Shown: positions 59,324-64,000 of the stretch, piece by piece
Layout of the letters: each line of letters begins with the position of its first letter
Position numbering within the stretch: position 1 is the stretch's first letter
From: Isachenkonia alkalipeptolytica
Lineage (GTDB): Bacteria > Bacillota > Clostridia > Peptostreptococcales > T1SED10-28
DNA: 64,000 nucleotides
Assembly (NCBI RefSeq): GCF_009910325.1
Contig: NZ_SUMG01000006.1
Location: 121,960 to 185,959, forward strand
Direction of reading: 5' to 3'
Notes under the pieces: model-generated
What the model was told of the DNA's origin: nothing
Seen by the model: the letters and a program-made list of their open reading frames with translations, nothing else
Database searches by the model: none
Made by a program: the position numbers and the translations under genes

Positions 59324-60787
59324 ATGGAAAACTTTTTTATCAGAGCCAATAGGGTTTTTACACCCCTACGTAAGTATGCATTTATCTATACCCTTTTAGT
59401 AGCTTTTGCAGGTCTTTGGTTTCCCCGACTGGGATTGACGGTATTGCTGGTAATTCTAAGTCTGGTTACCTTATCCTTTTTCAAAGGCCGTTATTGGTGT
59501 GGTAACTTCTGTGCCCACGGAAGTTTGTTTGATTCCGCATTGTTCCGATGGAGTCGAAATATTAAAATTTTCGAATTTTTCAGATCTCCAATCTTTGCCT
59601 GGTTGTTCCTTGCTTATTTTTCATATAATATCGGTAGCGGACTTGTTCGGGTTTCCGCCTTATGGGGCACCCCCATGTTTTATGACCGATTAGGATTTAT
59701 CTTTGTAAGAAGTTATTTGATGGTAACCATTATTGGCGGAACCTTGGCACTGATCACCAGCCCCAGAACCTGGTGTAATTTCTGTCCCATGGGTATGATG
59801 CAAAAAGGTTCCTATTGGTTGGGTAAAACCCTGGGCGTGGCAAAAAAGACCGATCAAAAGATCACCGTGGCCAACCAGGATTTATGTCATAGTTGCGGTA
59901 AATGTGCCAGAGTCTGTCCGATGCAACTGACGCCCTATGTGGATTTTTCCGAAAACAATCAGATTGATGATAACAACTGCATTCGTTGCAGCACTTGTGT
60001 AGAAAACTGTCCTGCCGGCGTATTGACCTTAAGTACCGAGGCGGAAGCACAGGAAATCTATGAAAAAACTTCTGTGGAGGGTTATGAAGAAAGAAAACAT
60101 ATTGTTACAACCATCTCTGCAATCAAAGAGCTAAACACCGATGTAAAGGAATTTACTTTTTCCTTTAAAATTCCTGAAATTGTCAATTATGAACCCGGTC
60201 AATTTGCCTTAGTAAGAATTCAGCAGAATCTGAAAATGTATCGAGCCTTTTCCATCTCCTCCTATAACAAAAATAGCCAGTCTCTTTCCGTTACGGTAAA
60301 ACGCGTACCCAACGGTTACGGTTCCGACATCTTATTCGATACCTTTAAAGTAGGGGATGTGGCACACCTTGAAGGACCCATGGGCCATGAACTGATCGTG
60401 GACAAAACGCAAAAGAAAGTGCTTTTAGTAGCCGGAGGAATCGGAATTACTCCCTTCGTCTCCATTGCGGAGGATTTGATTAAAGATCCCGGAAAGGTTG
60501 AGGAGTTTACGCTGATATACGGTGTGAACAAAGAAGAAGAGTTTATTTATCGAGATCTTTTTGAGAAATTTGAACAAATGAGTGCTAAATTCACCTTCGT
60601 ACCCGTCGTCGCCTTTGATGATCAGTGGCGGGGAGAAAAAGGTTTTGTCACCGACGTATTAAACCAAATGAATTTAAATGACAGCAAGTTATATATGTGC
60701 GGACCAAAACCCATGACCGATGCCACCTTGCGCTCCTTGGAAAAATCCGATTATCAACGGGAAAATATCTATTATGAAAGTGCCTAA
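59324..60787 (+). CDS. Fusion of NapH/NosR-like membrane polyferredoxin and FAD/NAD(P) ferredoxin reductase
   Basis: 487 residues. Part one (1-250): about four to five helices, WCGNFCAHGSLFD and WCNFCPMGMMQ at the membrane face, then two 4Fe-4S sites, CHSCGKCARVCP and CIRCSTCVENCP. Part two (about 255-487): ferredoxin-reductase domains with YRAFSISSY (FAD), GGIGITPFVSI (NAD) and YMCGPKPM. Electrons could pass between NAD(P)H, FAD, four clusters and an acceptor in or across the membrane. The two halves are usually separate proteins. AAGGAGGAAATTTACTC precedes ATG. Confidence 0.92.
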   Translation: MENFFIRANRVFTPLRKYAFIYTLLVAFAGLWFPRLGLTVLLVILSLVTLSFFKGRYWCGNFCAHGSLFDSALFRWSRNIKIFEFFRSPIFAWLFLAYFSYNIGSGLVRVSALWGTPMFYDRLGFIFVRSYLMVTIIGGTLALITSPRTWCNFCPMGMMQKGSYWLGKTLGVAKKTDQKITVANQDLCHSCGKCARVCPMQLTPYVDFSENNQIDDNNCIRCSTCVENCPAGVLTLSTEAEAQEIYEKTSVEGYEERKHIVTTISAIKELNTDVKEFTFSFKIPEIVNYEPGQFALVRIQQNLKMYRAFSISSYNKNSQSLSVTVKRVPNGYGSDILFDTFKVGDVAHLEGPMGHELIVDKTQKKVLLVAGGIGITPFVSIAEDLIKDPGKVEEFTLIYGVNKEEEFIYRDLFEKFEQMSAKFTFVPVVAFDDQWRGEKGFVTDVLNQMNLNDSKLYMCGPKPMTDATLRSLEKSDYQRENIYYESA

Positions 60788-60803
60788 ATATTAATTACAA
60801 ATA

Positions 60804-60850
60804 AAAACCGCCTCCGGAACTCCCATTACGCGGGACCCGGAGGCGGTTTT
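60804..60850. terminator. Bidirectional terminator after the reductase
   Basis: Perfect 14-bp stem AAAACCGCCTCCGG with CCGGAGGCGGTTTT, T runs on both strands, between convergent genes. Confidence 0.92.
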
Positions 60851-60882
60851 GTATTTTTTAAACTTATGCTATGCATTCTTCC

Positions 60883-61989
60883 CTACTTCAGCTTCCCTCG
60901 GCAGTCCACGGGGATTTTTTCGATTACCTTGCCATCGGAAATCAGATACGCCGTCTCATGAAGATTTACCACCGGGCAAATATGATTCGGAATGATCTCT
61001 ATTTTATCTCCCACTTGGACGGCGTCATGAAATTTTTGATGGTTAAGGATGCCGTGTTCATCAAAGACGTTCTCAAGAGCCACCCCGGACCAGTCTTTAA
61101 TCCGTCCGAGCCCCTTTGTGGCGGTAAAGCCTTTGGTTCGCCGCTGGGTGGTAAGCCCCTTGGCGCCGACATCGATGATGACCCTTTGCTCCGTGGGAAT
61201 GCTGATGACGGTGCTGAGAATCGTCGCCGCATTCCGGGTAAAATTGCCGTAGGCATTTGCCTGAGAAGCGTCCATGAAGATATAAGTGCCCGGGCGGATT
61301 TCCGTAATACCCTTTAAGATGGGAAAGTTAAAAATCATGGAAGGCGTGGATCCGATACTTATTCGAGATATTAAAAAGCCCTTCTTTCTTGCCAGTTCTG
61401 CAAACTGCAGAGTTCTTCGTTGCGCCTCCAGGTTAATGATTCTGCACTCCTCTTGATCCTTTGCACCGTAGGAGTGCCCATCATGGGAAAATACCCCAAG
61501 GAGTTCAATGTTACTGCACTGCTTTAAAAAATCCAATAACTCGGTAAAGCGCTCTTCCGTTACCACCCCGGAGCGCTCTTCCCCTACTTCAATTTCAATC
61601 AGCACCCGGGCCTTTTTTTCCGCCCCTTCAAAGGCCACCTCCACCATTTTTGCCTGAAGAATACTGTCCAGGCCGAAGGAAATGTCGATATCCTTTGCCA
61701 ACTCCCTTACCCGGCGAAGTTTGATTTCACCAACAATCTCATTTGCAATGAAAATATCTTTAAGGCCTTTTGAGGCCATGACTTCTCCTTCGCCGACCTT
61801 TGCCACAGTAATCCCTTTTGCCCCCATATTTTCCTGAAAAAGCGCAAGCTTGGACATCTTATGGGTTTTGGTATGGGGACGTAGGGCTACATCTTCACGA
61901 TCCGCATAATCCTGCATATCCTTGCAGTTTTTTTCCATAATCTCCCGGTCGATCAGCAATGCGGGAGTATCAAGTTCTAAATAGTTCAT
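60883..61989 (-). CDS. D-threonine aldolase/D-serine dehydratase-like PLP enzyme
   Basis: 368 residues, fold-type III (alanine-racemase barrel). LRPHTKTHKM carries the PLP Lys near residue 38, HDGHSYG and RPGTYIFMDASQ follow, and the C-terminal IIPNHICPVVNL holds the metal-binding His and Cys. The family needs PLP and a divalent metal, and cleaves D-threonine or dehydrates D-serine. ATG at 61989 follows GAAGGAGGATACCA; a longer reading of 33 codons lacks a site. Confidence 0.9.
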   Translation of the reverse strand: MNYLELDTPALLIDREIMEKNCKDMQDYADREDVALRPHTKTHKMSKLALFQENMGAKGITVAKVGEGEVMASKGLKDIFIANEIVGEIKLRRVRELAKDIDISFGLDSILQAKMVEVAFEGAEKKARVLIEIEVGEERSGVVTEERFTELLDFLKQCSNIELLGVFSHDGHSYGAKDQEECRIINLEAQRRTLQFAELARKKGFLISRISIGSTPSMIFNFPILKGITEIRPGTYIFMDASQANAYGNFTRNAATILSTVISIPTEQRVIIDVGAKGLTTQRRTKGFTATKGLGRIKDWSGVALENVFDEHGILNHQKFHDAVQVGDKIEIIPNHICPVVNLHETAYLISDGKVIEKIPVDCRGKLK

Positions 61990-62110
61990 TGGTATCCTCC
62001 TTCGATGATGGTGTTTTGCCTTAAACAATGGGATTGATCCCGAAAACATTTTATCTTTTTCCCTTGTCATGACATAACCCCTTTTCATTTTTCTGATTAT
62101 TCGAACTTCA

Positions 62111-62139
62111 ATTATATCATTTTACCTTCTCACTCTCAA
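62111..62139 (-). promoter_or_regulatory. Promoter of the D-threonine-aldolase-like gene
   Basis: TTGAGA, 17-base spacer, TATAAT on the minus strand. Confidence 0.75.
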
Positions 62140-62228
62140 TACAAGTGGAGCACCCTGTATTTTGTTTTAGGATTTACTTATTTCATGAATCATGTAATTA
62201 GTATTAAATATTGCAATGAGTGAATATA

Positions 62229-62257
62229 TTGTATTCCAACTTCCCCGTTGGTATAAT
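62229..62257 (+). promoter_or_regulatory. Promoter of the C_GCAxxG_C_C/TDT operon
   Basis: TTGTAT, 17-base spacer, TATAAT. The untranslated leader is about 150 bases. Confidence 0.75.
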
Positions 62258-62335
62258 GGTTAAGGAATTAACATATTTAAGAGTTAGTCGTTAATAACTA
62301 ATCAAAAAAGCAAGTCATTATTATTACTTAATATT

Positions 62336-62402
62336 CAAAATCTATGATGCTCACAAACAAAATCTATGATGCTCACAAACAAAATCTATGATGCTCACAA
62401 AA
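62336..62402 (+). repeat. Three tandem 22-base repeats in a leader
   Basis: Three near-perfect copies of a unit reading AAAATCTATGATGCTCACAA with a short CA joint, ending about 15 bases before the start codon. Not palindromic and without spacers, so not CRISPR. Confidence 0.92.
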
Positions 62403-62416
62403 ACTAAGGAGGTATT

Positions 62417-62908
62417 ATGATGAAAAAAGAAGTAAGCTTGGAAAAAATCCAACGGGATGCGGAAAATTATTTTCAACAGGGAAACTATTACTGTTCCGAG
62501 GCGATTGTCGCCTCTATTCGAGAGAATTTTGAACTGGATATGCCCGAGGAAATGGTGGCCATGGCCTCGGGATTTCCCGTGGGTATCGGACGCTCCAAAT
62601 GCGTTTGCGGCGCGGTGTCCGGCGGGGTGATGGCCCTGGGGTATTTCTTCGGCCGAACCCAAGGCACTACTCCGAAGGATCCCAAAAGCGTACAGACCCT
62701 CGAACTTGCTCATGAATTACAAGAATCCTTTAAGAAAAACCATAAGGTTTTATGCTGTAGCATTTTAACCAAGGGCATGGATATGGCCTCGGGAGAGCAT
62801 AAGGCCCAGTGCGTATCCTTTACGGGGGAAGTTGCAAGAAGTGCCTCAGAGATCATTGTTCGGGAGATGGGCATGAAAAACCTGGATGAAGACGTCAAAG
62901 GAGTGTAG
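62417..62908 (+). CDS. C_GCAxxG_C_C family protein
   Basis: 163 residues. YYCSEAIV, RSKCVCGAVSGGVMALG, LCCSIL and KAQCVSF give the family's spaced Cys pattern (normally C, GCAxxG, C, C). The proteins are thought to bind metal or redox cofactors; the role is not settled. AAGGAGGTATT precedes ATG. The stop is 3 bases before the GTG of the transporter, so the pair is co-translated. Confidence 0.88.
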   Translation: MMKKEVSLEKIQRDAENYFQQGNYYCSEAIVASIRENFELDMPEEMVAMASGFPVGIGRSKCVCGAVSGGVMALGYFFGRTQGTTPKDPKSVQTLELAHELQESFKKNHKVLCCSILTKGMDMASGEHKAQCVSFTGEVARSASEIIVREMGMKNLDEDVKGV

Positions 62909-62911
62909 CCG

Positions 62912-63850
62912 GTGAAACGTTTTTTAAAAACCCTACCCCTGCCGATTTCCGGACTGATGCTGGGCCTTGCGGCCCTGGGAAATTTACTCGGTCCTTACGC
63001 CGGCGGTCTCCGGTATTTCCTTGGAAGTATTTCAGCCCTGATCTTTCTCAGTTTAATTGTAAAGGTCCTTCTGTTTCCTAAATCCTTAAGGGAAGGCTTT
63101 GACAATCCCGTGGTCGGATCCATTTTCCCCACCTTTACCATGGGGGGAATGCTCCTCAGCACTTATATTAACCCCTATTTCCCCGCGGGAGCTTTTGGAT
63201 TATGGGTCCTTTCATTAGTACTCAACGCCCTGATCATTGTCCTTTTTACAAAAAAGTACGTTTTGAACTTTTCGATTAAAAAAGTTTTCAGCAGCTATTT
63301 TGTGATGTATGTGGGCATTGTGGTCGCCAGCGTAACCGCCCCTCTGTATGGCCTGGAGGCCCTGGGCCAGGCAGTCTTTTGGTTTGGGCTTTTCGCTTAT
63401 CTCCTGTGGTTGCCGATTGTCATCTACCGGGTGTTTTGGGTAAAGGAAATTCCCGAGGCTGCAAAGCCCATAGCCATTATTTTTGCCGCCCCGGCAAGTC
63501 TGTTGTTGGCCGGCTATTTAAGTTCTTTCCCGGAAAAAAGCATGGGAATGGTGGTATTTCTAGGATCCTTAGGCTTACTGATGACCGTCTTTGCCCTAAG
63601 TCAGATGCCGAAGATGTTACGACTACCTTTTTACCCCAGTTATTCGGCTTTTACCTTTCCCTTTGTGATCAGCGCCATCGCTTTTAACGGTATGACCGGT
63701 TACTTCTCGGTACAGGGTATTGAAAACGGAGCCCTGGATTTCATCCGAGGCTTTCAAATCGCCTGGGCCGCTGCCATGGTACTGTATGTTTTAGTACGAT
63801 TCGGAATGCTTTTTCAAAAGCAGGCTGCCCTTCAAAAAGAAGCGGCCTAA
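62912..63850 (+). CDS. TDT family transporter (tellurite resistance/dicarboxylate/sulfite type)
   Basis: 312 residues, ten helices. LPLPISGLMLGLAALGNLLG at the start and FPFVISAIAFNGM near helix nine are typical of the TDT group (TehA, Mae1, Ssu1 relatives), trimeric channels for small anions. The start is GTG at 62912, with AAAGGAG 9 bases upstream, inside the end of the preceding gene. Substrate unknown; the redox-type partner suggests a sulfur or selenium anion, which is only an inference. Confidence 0.88.
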   Translation: MKRFLKTLPLPISGLMLGLAALGNLLGPYAGGLRYFLGSISALIFLSLIVKVLLFPKSLREGFDNPVVGSIFPTFTMGGMLLSTYINPYFPAGAFGLWVLSLVLNALIIVLFTKKYVLNFSIKKVFSSYFVMYVGIVVASVTAPLYGLEALGQAVFWFGLFAYLLWLPIVIYRVFWVKEIPEAAKPIAIIFAAPASLLLAGYLSSFPEKSMGMVVFLGSLGLLMTVFALSQMPKMLRLPFYPSYSAFTFPFVISAIAFNGMTGYFSVQGIENGALDFIRGFQIAWAAAMVLYVLVRFGMLFQKQAALQKEAA

Positions 63851-63863
63851 CAGAAAGAACACA

Positions 63864-63904
63864 AAGGGGACGGCAGGTTGCGTATAAATGCAACCCCGCC
63901 CCTT
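63864..63904. repeat. Palindromic repeat R1, copy f (degenerate)
   Basis: AAGGGGACGG arm, GGTTGC/GCAACC inner stem and CCGCCCCTT arm with one bulge. It follows the transporter stop and likely terminates it. Confidence 0.7.
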
Positions 63905-63968
63905 GCTTCGGTCGTCTAAAACTCAAATATTAATTTGTTTTTTATGTTAAAATTGAATATTTCATTTA

Positions 63969-64000
63969 AAAAGCAAGAAAGGCCATGTTTCTTTGCCTTT
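63969..64000. terminator. Possible hairpin at window end
   Basis: AAAGCAAGAAA and TTTCTTTGCCTTT can pair around GGCCATG. The right side is cut by the window edge. Confidence 0.35.

Noticed and set aside
62240..62265. tRNA-like string (GTTGGTATAATGGTTAAGG)
   Set aside because: No anticodon arm, T arm or acceptor stem follows; the TATAAT belongs to a promoter.
62336..62402. Possible CRISPR array
   Set aside because: Three direct units without spacers and no palindromic repeat or cas genes.

Overview
The window reads as a chromosomal segment of a low-to-mid GC Gram-positive anaerobe of the class Clostridia, probably a sodium-cycling alkaliphile or halophile. Evidence: strong AGGAGG ribosome sites, TTGACA/TATAAT promoters, YtrA-type GntR regulators with ABC exporters, a B. 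subtilis-type LexA box, an NhaC antiporter, a penicillin-binding protein with a long Asp/Glu tail, and many flavodoxin, FMN-binding and ferredoxin proteins but no visible aerobic respiration genes. The genus is my inference. Nothing looks like a prophage or a CRISPR array.

Layout. 1-5.2 kb: a partial Sir2 protein, two linked membrane proteins, a GntR-ABC operon and a free-standing 47-codon gene. 5.3-8.8 kb: a flavodoxin and a class A PBP with a MucBP-like domain and repetitive acidic tail. 9.3-11.3 kb: an ABM-domain protein behind a leader that can fold as either a long stem or a terminator, then NhaC. 11.3-19.6 kb: ABC-F, flavoproteins, hydrolases, a GNAT enzyme and a SnoaL-like protein, with decayed gene pieces between them. 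19.6-24.0 kb: a binding-protein ABC importer plus a PHP phosphoesterase.

24.1-32.2 kb is a decayed zone. A broken IS200/IS605 element (tnpA stop codon, tnpB frameshift) lies between fragments of a SagB-like nitroreductase and a DJ-1 protein. Next to these are fragments of kynureninase and a DUF3784 protein, and an orphan IS605 right end. 32.2-41.3 kb is a run of minus-strand membrane genes around a second GntR-ABC unit. It ends in an 896-residue anchored protein I do not recognise. 41.7-44.1 kb is HelD.

44.4-54.7 kb is an alpha-glucoside cluster: beta-phosphoglucomutase, ABC ATPase, GH65 phosphorylase, binding protein, two permeases, a sucrose-phosphate-synthase-like glycosyltransferase and a PfkB sugar kinase. 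Together they can import a disaccharide, phosphorolyse it to beta-glucose-1-phosphate and feed glycolysis, with a possible sucrose branch. 55.3-64 kb: dinB under two LexA boxes, TPP-riboswitch thiC, a small ferredoxin with a NapH-like/ferredoxin-reductase fusion, a D-threonine-aldolase-like enzyme, and a C_GCAxxG_C_C protein coupled to a TDT transporter.

Two dispersed palindromic repeat families run through the window. R1 (six copies) has the arm core AACCAAAGGGGACGGAGG. R2 (four copies) is GATGACA-(GCGGGACGGAG)-TGTCATC. Both sit at gene 3' ends or break points, and in several genes they supply the stop codon and the last residues of unrelated proteins.
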